From NCBI RefSeq assembly GCF_005885635.1, contig NZ_VATY01000002.1:434001-498000 (forward strand): a stretch of DNA of 64,000 nucleotides, read 5' to 3'. The translations under genes were made by a program, and so were the position numbers. The notes under the pieces are model-generated. The model was not told the origin of the DNA, did no database searches, and saw nothing but the letters and a program-made list of their open reading frames with translations. Every line of letters begins with the position of its first letter. Positions within the stretch are counted from its first letter, which is position 1. The DNA comes from Maribacter algarum (ex Zhang et al. 2020). Its GTDB lineage: Bacteria; Bacteroidota; Bacteroidia; Flavobacteriales; Flavobacteriaceae. Positions 34,962-42,459 of this stretch are shown one piece after another.

Positions 34962-35942
34962 ATGAAGAGCTCAATAGGATGGGGCATACTAGGTCCAGGT
35001 AAAATTGCCCAAAAGTTTGTTGATGACCTGAAATTGGTGAAAGATGGTAAATTGATCGCTGTTGCTTCACGATCTTTGAAGCGTGCTGAATCTTTTGTTC
35101 AAAAGAATGATGCCGAGTATGCTTTCGGTAGTTATGAAGAACTTTTTAGCTGTGATACTGTTGATGTGATTTATATAGCAACGCCTCACACGGGTCACAT
35201 GGAATGGACAATCAAAGCCATGCAAGCTGGAAAACATGTCTTGTGTGAAAAACCTTTAGGAATAAATCTAGCTGAGGTACAAGAAATGATTTCTACAGCC
35301 AGGGACAACAAGGTCTTTCTGATGGAGGCATTATGGAGTCGTTTCAATCCCGCAATTCAAAAGGTAAAACGGTTTATAGATAAGGGGAAACTTGGTCGAG
35401 TAAGCTATTTAAACGCTGATTTTGCTTTTTACGGATTGAATGCAGATGAAAAGGGGCGTATATTGAATCCGGATTTGGCAGGAGGTTCCATTCTAGACAT
35501 CGGTATTTACCCGGTATTTTTGGCGTATTTAATTCTGGGGAAGCCGCTGCGAATTCATTCCACTTCGAATTTTCATAAAACGGGAGCCGAAATACAGACC
35601 TCAATGATTTTTGAATATGAAGAGGCACAAGCCATTTTGTATAGTGGATTGACTTCAGAATCATCAATGCGAGCAGAAATTCAGGGGACCAAGGGTTCTA
35701 TTTATATCGATCCCAGATGGCATGAAACAGATGGATTTTCAATATATATTAAGAATTCTGAAAAAAGAGTCGATTTGCCCACTAAAGGCAAAGGATACTC
35801 GCATGAAATCGAGGAAGTTCATTATTGCTTAAAAAAGGGCAAATTGCAAAGTGACCTATGGAGTCATCAAAATAGCATCGACCTTATAAGCCTTCTAGAT
35901 GAAGTGAGACGGCAGTCTGGTGTTGTTTTTCCATTTGAATAA
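34962..35942 (+). CDS. Gfo/Idh/MocA family oxidoreductase (dihydrodiol dehydrogenase-like)
   Basis: 326-residue cytoplasmic NAD(P)-dependent dehydrogenase. The Rossmann start GWGILGPGKIAQKFVDDL is immediately N-terminal, with the YIATPHTGHMEWTIKAMQAG strand and the CEKPLGINLAE active-site motif. The C-terminal domain has GGSILDIGIYPVFLAYLILG. The arrangement resembles trans-1,2-dihydrobenzenediol or xylose dehydrogenase-like members. There is no signal peptide, unlike the exported family member at 3.5-4.7 kb. The gene is monocistronic and the substrate is unknown. Confidence 0.88.
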   Translation: MKSSIGWGILGPGKIAQKFVDDLKLVKDGKLIAVASRSLKRAESFVQKNDAEYAFGSYEELFSCDTVDVIYIATPHTGHMEWTIKAMQAGKHVLCEKPLGINLAEVQEMISTARDNKVFLMEALWSRFNPAIQKVKRFIDKGKLGRVSYLNADFAFYGLNADEKGRILNPDLAGGSILDIGIYPVFLAYLILGKPLRIHSTSNFHKTGAEIQTSMIFEYEEAQAILYSGLTSESSMRAEIQGTKGSIYIDPRWHETDGFSIYIKNSEKRVDLPTKGKGYSHEIEEVHYCLKKGKLQSDLWSHQNSIDLISLLDEVRRQSGVVFPFE

Positions 35943-36027
35943 TAAAGTGTTAAATCATCGGGGTATTTCCTGTATTTTTCACGATATTTGACGCTACCAC
36001 AAACCAAACCAACCAAAAATTTACACG

Positions 36028-36210
36028 ATGGGAATGAACAAAAATACCGTGCTCGCTTGGGCGACTTTCATAATGATTTTAGTAGGTTGTGCGCTTATTG
36101 CACTTGGTGCCTTCAGATACGATGATGTCGCAGGATGGGGCTTTGCTTCGGTAGGAATCGGATTTTTTGCCATCGCATGGGTTTTTAATGCCCTTAAAGG
36201 AAGAGTTTAA
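36028..36210 (+). CDS. Small two-helix membrane protein, CAL67264 family
   Basis: 60 residues: MGMNKNTVLAWATFIMILVG then a second helix WGFASVGIGFFAIAWVFNAL. I recognise it as the small flavobacterial family named after a Gramella protein (CAL67264). It regularly sits immediately upstream of ettA, as here (54 bp). It is probably an inner-membrane protein with both ends in the cytoplasm. Its role is unknown. Confidence 0.8.
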   Translation: MGMNKNTVLAWATFIMILVGCALIALGAFRYDDVAGWGFASVGIGFFAIAWVFNALKGRV

Positions 36211-36264
36211 GAAGCTCAATTTCAAACACAAATTTCAAATTCAAATTCAAAAATACATTTATAA

Positions 36265-37956
36265 ATGTCTGACGATAAAAAGGTCATTTTTTCAATGTCT
36301 GGGGTGACCAAGACCTTTAAAACTGCTAATACACCGGTACTCAAAAATATATACCTAAGTTTTTTCTACGGAGCTAAAATTGGTATACTAGGACTTAACG
36401 GTTCTGGTAAGTCTACTTTGCTAAAGATTATTGCTGGAGTGGATAAAAACTACCAAGGTGATGTTGTTTTTTCCCCTGGTTATAATGTAGGATACTTGGA
36501 ACAAGAGCCGCAATTGGATGAAGATAAGACCGTTCTGGAGATTGTAAAGGAAGGTGTGGCTGAAACTGTAGCCATACTTGACGAGTACAACAAAATCAAT
36601 GATATGTTCGGCTTGCCGGAAGTTTATGAAGATGCGGATAAGATGCAGAAGTTGATGGATAAGCAAGCGACCCTGCAGGATCAGATTGATGCTTCCAATG
36701 CCTGGGAGTTAGATACCAAGCTAGAAATTGCGATGGATGCCTTAAGGACCCCGGATTCCGATAAGAAGATTGGTGTACTATCCGGAGGGGAAAGAAGGCG
36801 TGTTGCGCTATGCCGATTGTTGCTTCAAGAACCTGAAATTCTACTTTTAGATGAGCCTACCAACCATTTAGATGCTGAATCAGTACATTGGTTAGAACAT
36901 CATTTGGCCCAATACAAGGGGACTGTTATCGCCGTAACACACGATAGGTATTTCTTGGATAATGTGGCGGGCTGGATTCTTGAATTGGATAGGGGAGAAG
37001 GAATTCCTTGGAAAGGCAACTATTCTAGTTGGTTAGATCAAAAATCAAAGCGTTTGGCTCAGGAAAGTAAATCCGCATCAAAACGTCAAAAAACCCTGGA
37101 GCGAGAGTTAGAATGGGTTCGTCAAGGTGCTAAGGGCAGACAGACAAAGCAAAAAGCACGTTTGAAAAACTACGATAAACTCATGAGTCAAGACCAAAAG
37201 CAACTTGATGAGAAGCTCGAAATCTATATTCCAAACGGACCACGATTAGGCACGAATGTAATTGAGGCCAAAGGAGTTAGTAAAGGCTATGATGATAAAT
37301 TGCTTTATGAAGACTTGAACTTTACCTTGCCTCAAGCGGGAATTGTGGGTGTTATTGGTCCGAATGGTGCTGGTAAGACCACCATTTTCAGAATGATAAT
37401 GGGTGAAGAGACCCCTGATAAGGGAGAATTCGTAGTTGGGGATACCGCAAAACTCGCTTATGTAGATCAGAAACATTCCAACATCGATCCTGAAAAAACG
37501 ATTTGGCAGAACTTTTCTGATGAACAGGAGTTGGTTATGATGGGCGGACGCCAAGTAAATTCCAGAGCCTATTTAAGTCGTTTCAATTTTTCGGGGAGTG
37601 AGCAAAACAAAAAGGTAAGTATGCTTTCTGGTGGTGAACGTAACCGTCTTCATCTAGCCATGACGCTGAAAGAAGAAGGTAATGTTTTACTTTTAGATGA
37701 GCCTACTAATGATTTAGATGTCAATACTTTACGTGCATTAGAAGAAGGTCTTGAAAATTTCGCGGGATGTGCGGTGGTTATTTCGCACGACAGATGGTTT
37801 TTAGATAGAATCTGTACGCATATCTTGGCCTTTGAAGGAGATTCCCAAGTGTATTTCTTTGAAGGTTCATTCTCAGATTATGAAGAAAACAAGAAGAAAC
37901 GTTTGGGTGGGGATTTGATTCCGAAACGTATTAAGTATAAGAAATTGATTCGATAA
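36265..37956 (+). CDS. ettA: Energy-dependent translational throttle protein EttA (ABC-F)
   Basis: 563-residue soluble ABC-F ATPase that binds the ribosomal E site and gates translation according to energy status. The two ATPase cassettes carry Walker A GLNGSGKST and GPNGAGKTT, signatures LSGGERRRVAL and LSGGERNRLHL, and Walker B LLLDEPTNHLDAE and LLLDEPTNDLDVN. An arm and an inter-domain linker rich in Lys/Arg (about 240-320) bind rRNA. No membrane segment is present. The length matches EttA (about 555). The upstream leader has short repeats of TTTCAAA/TTCAAATTC. Confidence 0.96.
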   Translation: MSDDKKVIFSMSGVTKTFKTANTPVLKNIYLSFFYGAKIGILGLNGSGKSTLLKIIAGVDKNYQGDVVFSPGYNVGYLEQEPQLDEDKTVLEIVKEGVAETVAILDEYNKINDMFGLPEVYEDADKMQKLMDKQATLQDQIDASNAWELDTKLEIAMDALRTPDSDKKIGVLSGGERRRVALCRLLLQEPEILLLDEPTNHLDAESVHWLEHHLAQYKGTVIAVTHDRYFLDNVAGWILELDRGEGIPWKGNYSSWLDQKSKRLAQESKSASKRQKTLERELEWVRQGAKGRQTKQKARLKNYDKLMSQDQKQLDEKLEIYIPNGPRLGTNVIEAKGVSKGYDDKLLYEDLNFTLPQAGIVGVIGPNGAGKTTIFRMIMGEETPDKGEFVVGDTAKLAYVDQKHSNIDPEKTIWQNFSDEQELVMMGGRQVNSRAYLSRFNFSGSEQNKKVSMLSGGERNRLHLAMTLKEEGNVLLLDEPTNDLDVNTLRALEEGLENFAGCAVVISHDRWFLDRICTHILAFEGDSQVYFFEGSFSDYEENKKKRLGGDLIPKRIKYKKLIR

Positions 37957-37968
37957 TCGTTACTCCCT

Positions 37969-38032
37969 GTCAGTTCGAGCGGAATCGAGAACATGTAAGT
38001 TGAGAATACATCTCGACTCCGCTCGATGTGAC
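37969..38032. repeat. Flavobacterial-type intergenic inverted repeat, possible bidirectional terminator
   Basis: Left arm 37969-37990 (GTCAGTTCGAGCGGAATCGA plus GA) and right arm 38011-38032 are reverse complements at 19 of 22 positions, around a 20-base loop. The core TCGAGCGGANTCGAGA is, to my recollection, a palindromic repeat dispersed between convergent genes in many flavobacteria. Here it lies between the convergent ettA and metallo-hydrolase genes, so it may act as terminator for both. Confidence 0.75.
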
Positions 38033-38039
38033 GGAGACT

Positions 38040-38837
38040 TTAATAGGTATCATTAGGATACCAATCCAGCTGCACAACTTCTAAATCCGGATTTCCTGCA
38101 TAGACCATTGCTTTAAATTTGGCTAAATCACTAACATCAGGTCTTCCTCTATAATGATATGGGTATACCTGCTTGGGTTTGAACTCTAAAACAGCACTTG
38201 CAGCACTTTCGGGAGTCATGGTATAGGGTAAGTTCATGCAGATAAAGGCTTTATCAATATGCTGCAAAGCCCTCATCTCGGGAATATCCTCTGTATCTCC
38301 CGAGAAATAAATACGTTCTCCTCCAATATTGAGTACATATCCGTTTCCTCTTCCTTTCGCATGAAATTTTAACGCTTCTTCTCGAAGATTATACATGGGT
38401 ATGGCTTCAACGGTAATTCCATAGCGCTCTTTGGAATCTCCGTTGTCTAAAATATCAAGTTGAGGTGTAAAATCACTAGGAATTTTATCCGCTACGGCCT
38501 GCGATACCATAATTTTTGCTTTTGATGTGTTTAAAGCTTCCAAGGTTTCAACACTTAAATGATCTCCATGAACATCCGTGATGAGAATTAAATCGGGTTG
38601 TTTTTGGCCTTCAAAAGCTTCCGAGCCGCCAACGGGATCCATATATATGGTAATGTCATTCCATTCTAAAATGGCAGTCGCATGTTCTATTGGAATGATT
38701 TTTATTGTAGCTTCCTGTGTTTTCGCCCCTGCGGTAGAACCTTCTTTTTTGGCTATATCAATTGGCTTCGCGTACTGTTTTTCTTTGCATCCGGTAAGTA
38801 GGACACATCCTATTAGTAGTATGAGCGTTCTTTTCAT
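38040..38837 (-). CDS. Metallo-beta-lactamase-fold lipoprotein (UlaG-like)
   Basis: About 265 residues. The N-terminus MKRTLILLIGCVLLTGC has the lipobox LLTGC, so it is anchored in the envelope. The metal-binding block reads TDVHGDHLSVE, the HxxDH form found in UlaG/YycJ-like members, with YFSGDTEDIPEM and YPYHYRG supplying later ligands. It may hydrolyse a phosphodiester or lactone in the periplasm. Exported UlaG-like proteins are common in Bacteroidota, but the substrate is unknown. An ATG at 38840 is one codon upstream. Confidence 0.88.
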   Translation of the reverse strand: MKRTLILLIGCVLLTGCKEKQYAKPIDIAKKEGSTAGAKTQEATIKIIPIEHATAILEWNDITIYMDPVGGSEAFEGQKQPDLILITDVHGDHLSVETLEALNTSKAKIMVSQAVADKIPSDFTPQLDILDNGDSKERYGITVEAIPMYNLREEALKFHAKGRGNGYVLNIGGERIYFSGDTEDIPEMRALQHIDKAFICMNLPYTMTPESAASAVLEFKPKQVYPYHYRGRPDVSDLAKFKAMVYAGNPDLEVVQLDWYPNDTY

Positions 38838-38961
38838 CATTATATAAATCTATATTAAGTTTTTATCTACTTGAGATTTCTAAGGCCACTTATAAATCTT
38901 TTTAAAGAAAGATAATAATTCAAACGAACATCGTGCGGCAGACTCCGTGCATCCAAACTCT

Positions 38962-39429
38962 TCACCCTGCTAAATTCAGCTCCATCTTCACATCACTTCG
39001 GGCATAGGGCAAATCTTTTTCAAGTTCTACATCTTTAAATCCGTATTTGCGATAAATATGTAGTGCGGTGGGGAGTTTTGTACTGGAATACAGCGTGATA
39101 GCCTCCCATTTATTCTTTTTGGCAAAATCAATAGCAAAGGATAGCAGTTGTTGACCGATTCTTAGTCCCTGATAATTTGTATCCACCGCCATTTTTCCCA
39201 ACTCAAAATGATTATTCTTATAAGGTATGAGAGAAAAGCATCCAACAATGGCATTTTCATATTCCGCCATAAAAATATAACCACCAACACCTAAGATAGA
39301 ATTCTCACAATCACTTAGAAGGACTTCATCTTTAGGCTCTACATAGAAGTATTTTTCAAGCCAAGCGATGTTTAAATCCTTGAAATGACCAGCATATTTA
39401 GACTCAAAAGGAAATATTTTCAAAGACAT
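38962..39429 (-). CDS. GNAT N-acetyltransferase
   Basis: 155 residues from the ATG at 39429 (MSLKIFPFESKYAG). The frame extends to 39492, but that part has no family sequence. The GNAT elements are NAIVGCFSLIPYKNNHFELG, MAVDTNYQGLRIGQQLLSFA (acetyl-CoA loop QGLRIG) and ITLYSSTKLPTALHIYRKYG. Members of this form acetylate small amines or amino acids. The gene stands alone between divergent and convergent neighbours. The 121-bp gap after the metallo-hydrolase gene has no visible feature. Confidence 0.85.
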   Translation of the reverse strand: MSLKIFPFESKYAGHFKDLNIAWLEKYFYVEPKDEVLLSDCENSILGVGGYIFMAEYENAIVGCFSLIPYKNNHFELGKMAVDTNYQGLRIGQQLLSFAIDFAKKNKWEAITLYSSTKLPTALHIYRKYGFKDVELEKDLPYARSDVKMELNLAG

Positions 39430-39604
39430 ACTTTTTTTTGAACTAATGTGTTTCATCGATAAAGTTAGGACTTTCAACGGATTGGGTTTCACTTCAATCT
39501 AATTTTTTTCATCCAAAAAATCTAAACTGAAAATCCAGCCGTATATAGACTGATACAAACAAATACTTATTCACAAATTAACGAGAGTAATTAATTTTTA
39601 CATT

Positions 39605-40492
39605 ATGACTGAAACAAAAAGTAACAACGGATTAAAGGTATTAGCTGGCTTGCTTGGCGTAGTACTATTAGGTGTTATCATCTATACAGTTAGTCTTTAT
39701 CAAGAAAAGAAAAAGAACGAGGCTGTATTATCTTCAGAAAAAGAGTTGGTAGTTGAAGATTTAAATAGCTTAAAGTCTGAATATGACAAAGCGATCTTAG
39801 AGAGCAACGCTACAAACGAGGAGCTAGTTTCTGCTAGAGATAATATCGCAAAATATATCGATTCTGTTAAAACTATGAAAGCGGATATTTCTTCTTTATC
39901 TAGATACAGAAGACAGGTGAGCGTTTTAAAAGCTGAAAGAGCGCAGTTATTGAAGCAAGTTGATTCTTTAAAGACATCAAACACTTTAATAGCCATGCAA
40001 CGTGATTCTACATACACTGAGTTAGAAAAGCAAACTGTCTTCAATGATTCTTTAGTAGTTCAGAATACGCAATTGGCTGATGTAGTTGAAAAAGGTTCAG
40101 CTTTGAATTTGAATACTTTTAACGTGGATGCTGTAAAGGAGCGAAAGAGCGGAAAATTAGTTTCTACTTCTAGAGCCAAGTCTACTGACAAATTTAAAAT
40201 TTGTTTTACCATAGCGAAGAATTCGATTGCTGGAGCTGGTGACAGAGAGTTTTTCTTGGAAGTTCTTGATCCTCAAGGAAACGTATTAGGTGAGAGCTAT
40301 TCTAAAACAAATGATGCAGGTGCCTCTGTAACATACAGTAAAGGAACCAACTTCTATTATGAAAATAAAGCTTTAGATGTATGTGATTATATCAGTAAGC
40401 CAGCTGGGGATTTCCAAAAAGGAAATTACATGGTGAACGTTTATGATGACGGACTAAAGTTATTGGGAACTTCTAAGTTCACATTGAAGTAA
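39605..40492 (+). CDS. Membrane-anchored coiled-coil envelope protein, unknown function
   Basis: 295 residues. Residues about 12-31 form a single transmembrane anchor (VLAGLLGVVLLGVIIYTVSL). A coiled coil rich in Glu, Lys, Ser and Leu spans about 38-160 (for example LNSLKSEYDKAILESNATNE). The C-terminal domain (about 175-295) is predicted to be beta-rich, with DKFKICFTIAKNSIAG, FFLEVLDPQGNVLGE and a final GNYMVNVYDDGLKLLGTSKF. The topology puts the coil and the globular domain in the periplasm. I recognise this as a conserved flavobacterial hypothetical but not its function. It is monocistronic with a very strong terminator, suggesting high expression. Confidence 0.7.
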   Translation: MTETKSNNGLKVLAGLLGVVLLGVIIYTVSLYQEKKKNEAVLSSEKELVVEDLNSLKSEYDKAILESNATNEELVSARDNIAKYIDSVKTMKADISSLSRYRRQVSVLKAERAQLLKQVDSLKTSNTLIAMQRDSTYTELEKQTVFNDSLVVQNTQLADVVEKGSALNLNTFNVDAVKERKSGKLVSTSRAKSTDKFKICFTIAKNSIAGAGDREFFLEVLDPQGNVLGESYSKTNDAGASVTYSKGTNFYYENKALDVCDYISKPAGDFQKGNYMVNVYDDGLKLLGTSKFTLK

Positions 40493-40517
40493 TTATACAC
40501 TATCCATTAATAAAAAG

Positions 40518-40548
40518 GGGTCAATCTTTAAAGATTGACCCTTTTTTT
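40518..40548 (+). terminator. Strong rho-independent terminator
   Basis: GGGTCAATCTTT (40518-40529) and AAAGATTGACCC (40530-40541) are perfectly complementary, followed by seven T. It terminates the coiled-coil gene. Confidence 0.95.
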
Positions 40549-40666
40549 ATGTTTTAGATTAAGGTTACCAGTTGTGATTTTCCAAACCCTAAAGGGATTT
40601 AAAACAGGTTGATTTGGGATTGAAAATAGAAAGAAGTCCACCCTTTCGGGTTGGGGTATGCTTTTT

Positions 40667-42064
40667 CTATTTCAAACTCCCAACCATGTTCTCAGGTTTT
40701 ACCCATGCATCATATTCTTCAGCAGTAACATAGCCAAGGTTAACGGCTTCTGTTTTTAATGTGGTTCCGTTTTTATGCGCTGTATTTGCTATTTCTGCGG
40801 CTTTGTAATAGCCGATTTTAGTATTCAAAGCAGTAACTAACATTAAAGAATTGTTCAGTAGTTCTTTGATCACTTCACGATTTGGTTCGATTCCCGCTGC
40901 GCAGTTTACATCAAAACTTACGCAGGCATCCCCAATAAGTTCTGCGGATTGTAGAATGTTTGCCGCCATCATTGGCTTGAATACATTTAGTTCATAATGC
41001 CCCTGTGTACCACCAACACTTATAGCCACATCATTACCCATTACTTGTGCGCAAACCATAGTAAGCGCTTCACATTGGGTAGGGTTCACTTTTCCTGGCA
41101 TAATAGAACTTCCAGGCTCATTTGCAGGAATTACAATTTCTCCAATCCCTGAGCGAGGCCCTGATGCCATCATGCGAATGTCATTCGCAATCTTGTTAAG
41201 AGATACTGCAAGTTGTTTTAATGAACCATGGGTTTCTACAACGGCATCATGCGCCGCCAAAGCTTCAAACTTGTTGTCTGCTGTTTTAAATGGTAAGCCT
41301 GTGAATTCAGCAATATATTTCGCCACAAGAACATCATATCCGGCCGGAGTGTTAAGTCCCGTGCCAACAGCTGTCCCACCAAGAGCTAGCTCACTAAGAT
41401 GATCTAGAGTATTTCGTAAGGCTTTAAGTCCATGGTCTAGTTGAGATACGTAACCCGAGAATTCTTGACCCAAGGTTAGGGGAGTAGCATCCATTAAATG
41501 GGTGCGACCTATTTTGACGACATCTTTAAATATTTCGGATTTCTTAGCTAGTGTATCGCGTAATTGGGTCACTCCAGGAATGGTGGTTTCAACAATTTTC
41601 TTATAGGCGGCAATATGCATTCCTGTAGGGAATGTATCATTAGATGATTGGGATTTATTGACATCATCATTGGGTTGAATCGTCTTTTCGCCTTCTCCTA
41701 TTACTTTACCGGCCATTTCATGTGCACGATTGGCAATTACTTCATTCACATTCATATTGCTTTGTGTGCCAGAACCAGTTTGCCAAATGACCAAAGGAAA
41801 CTGATTATCGTGTTTTCCTTCTAAAATCTCATCACAAACGGCAGCTATCATATCACGTTTTTCCTCAGATAAAGCCCCTAATTCACAATTGGTATATGCC
41901 GCTGCCTTTTTTAAATAAGCAAATCCGTAAACCACATCTAGAGGCATTGAGCCAGCAGAACCTATTTTAAAGTTATTCCGCGAACGTTCGGTTTGTGCAC
42001 CCCAATATTTATCAGATGGGACTTCAACCTTACCCATCGTGTCTTTTTCTATTCTAAAACTCAT
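40667..42064 (-). CDS. fumC: Class II fumarate hydratase
   Basis: 465 residues from ATG 42064 ([16 protein letters not shown]), which matches the family start; an ATG at 42082 adds six unconserved residues. The TCA-cycle enzyme interconverts fumarate and malate without iron. Characteristic parts are [63 protein letters not shown], and the SS-loop [16 protein letters not shown] with the catalytic serine. It is monocistronic and divergent from a small membrane protein gene. Confidence 0.98.
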   Translation of the reverse strand: MSFRIEKDTMGKVEVPSDKYWGAQTERSRNNFKIGSAGSMPLDVVYGFAYLKKAAAYTNCELGALSEEKRDMIAAVCDEILEGKHDNQFPLVIWQTGSGTQSNMNVNEVIANRAHEMAGKVIGEGEKTIQPNDDVNKSQSSNDTFPTGMHIAAYKKIVETTIPGVTQLRDTLAKKSEIFKDVVKIGRTHLMDATPLTLGQEFSGYVSQLDHGLKALRNTLDHLSELALGGTAVGTGLNTPAGYDVLVAKYIAEFTGLPFKTADNKFEALAAHDAVVETHGSLKQLAVSLNKIANDIRMMASGPRSGIGEIVIPANEPGSSIMPGKVNPTQCEALTMVCAQVMGNDVAISVGGTQGHYELNVFKPMMAANILQSAELIGDACVSFDVNCAAGIEPNREVIKELLNNSLMLVTALNTKIGYYKAAEIANTAHKNGTTLKTEAVNLGYVTAEEYDAWVKPENMVGSLK

Positions 42065-42157
42065 GTTTTGGTGATTTTTCAATTCTTACAAAGTTAGCGG
42101 TTTGCAATTTTATTTCCTGTTGGGAATAAAATAAATCGCTAATTTTTTCGATTTTGA

Positions 42158-42190
42158 TTTGCAGTATGTATTCTTTTCAAAGTATCTTTG
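42158..42190 (+). promoter_or_regulatory. Bacteroidota consensus promoter (TTTG / TATCTTTG)
   Basis: TTTG at 42158-42161, a 21-base spacer, then TATCTTTG at 42183-42190 gives a full match to -33 TTTG and -7 TAnnTTTG. The ATG at 42210 is 20 bases downstream. Confidence 0.65.
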
Positions 42191-42209
42191 TATTATAAAA
42201 TTGATATTC

Positions 42210-42383
42210 ATGTTCGAATTCGACCAGTATTTAGGATTTTTAGCATTCTTAACCATACTTACCATAGGATTTTGGTTAATGATTTTTTTGTTGACCTTTG
42301 TGGTGCCTTACTGGCTAGTCGGAAACATTAGAGAACTTTTAAAAGAAAAGCGTGATAAGAAAAGAGCCGCGCGAAATGCATAG
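42210..42383 (+). CDS. Small membrane protein, single strong transmembrane helix
   Basis: 57 residues from ATG 42210 (MFEFDQYLGFLAFLTI). An upstream ATG at 42159 lies in the promoter, so it is not used. A long hydrophobic stretch (residues about 8-38) may form one or two helices. A basic C-terminal tail (LLKEKRDKKRAARNA) should stay in the cytoplasm. It has its own consensus promoter and terminator, so it is a genuine independent gene. No family is recognised. Confidence 0.7.
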   Translation: MFEFDQYLGFLAFLTILTIGFWLMIFLLTFVVPYWLVGNIRELLKEKRDKKRAARNA

Positions 42384-42388
42384 AAATT

Positions 42389-42420
42389 AAAAAGCCGTCT
42401 GAATTTTCAAACGGCTTTTT
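42389..42420 (+). terminator. Rho-independent terminator, probably bidirectional
   Basis: AAAAGCCGT...ACGGCTTTTT with further inner pairing TGAA/TTCA, flanked by A on the left and T on the right. It lies between the small membrane protein gene and the convergent receptor gene. Confidence 0.88.
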
Positions 42421-42459
42421 AATTATCGGTAATCAGTATTTTGTGACTGCGAACCAAAT

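Noticed and set aside
34888-35070. N-terminal extension of the acyl-CoA carboxylase beta subunit
   Set aside because: It would run across the promoter and into the divergent oxidoreductase gene, and ATG 34887 starts the conserved sequence.
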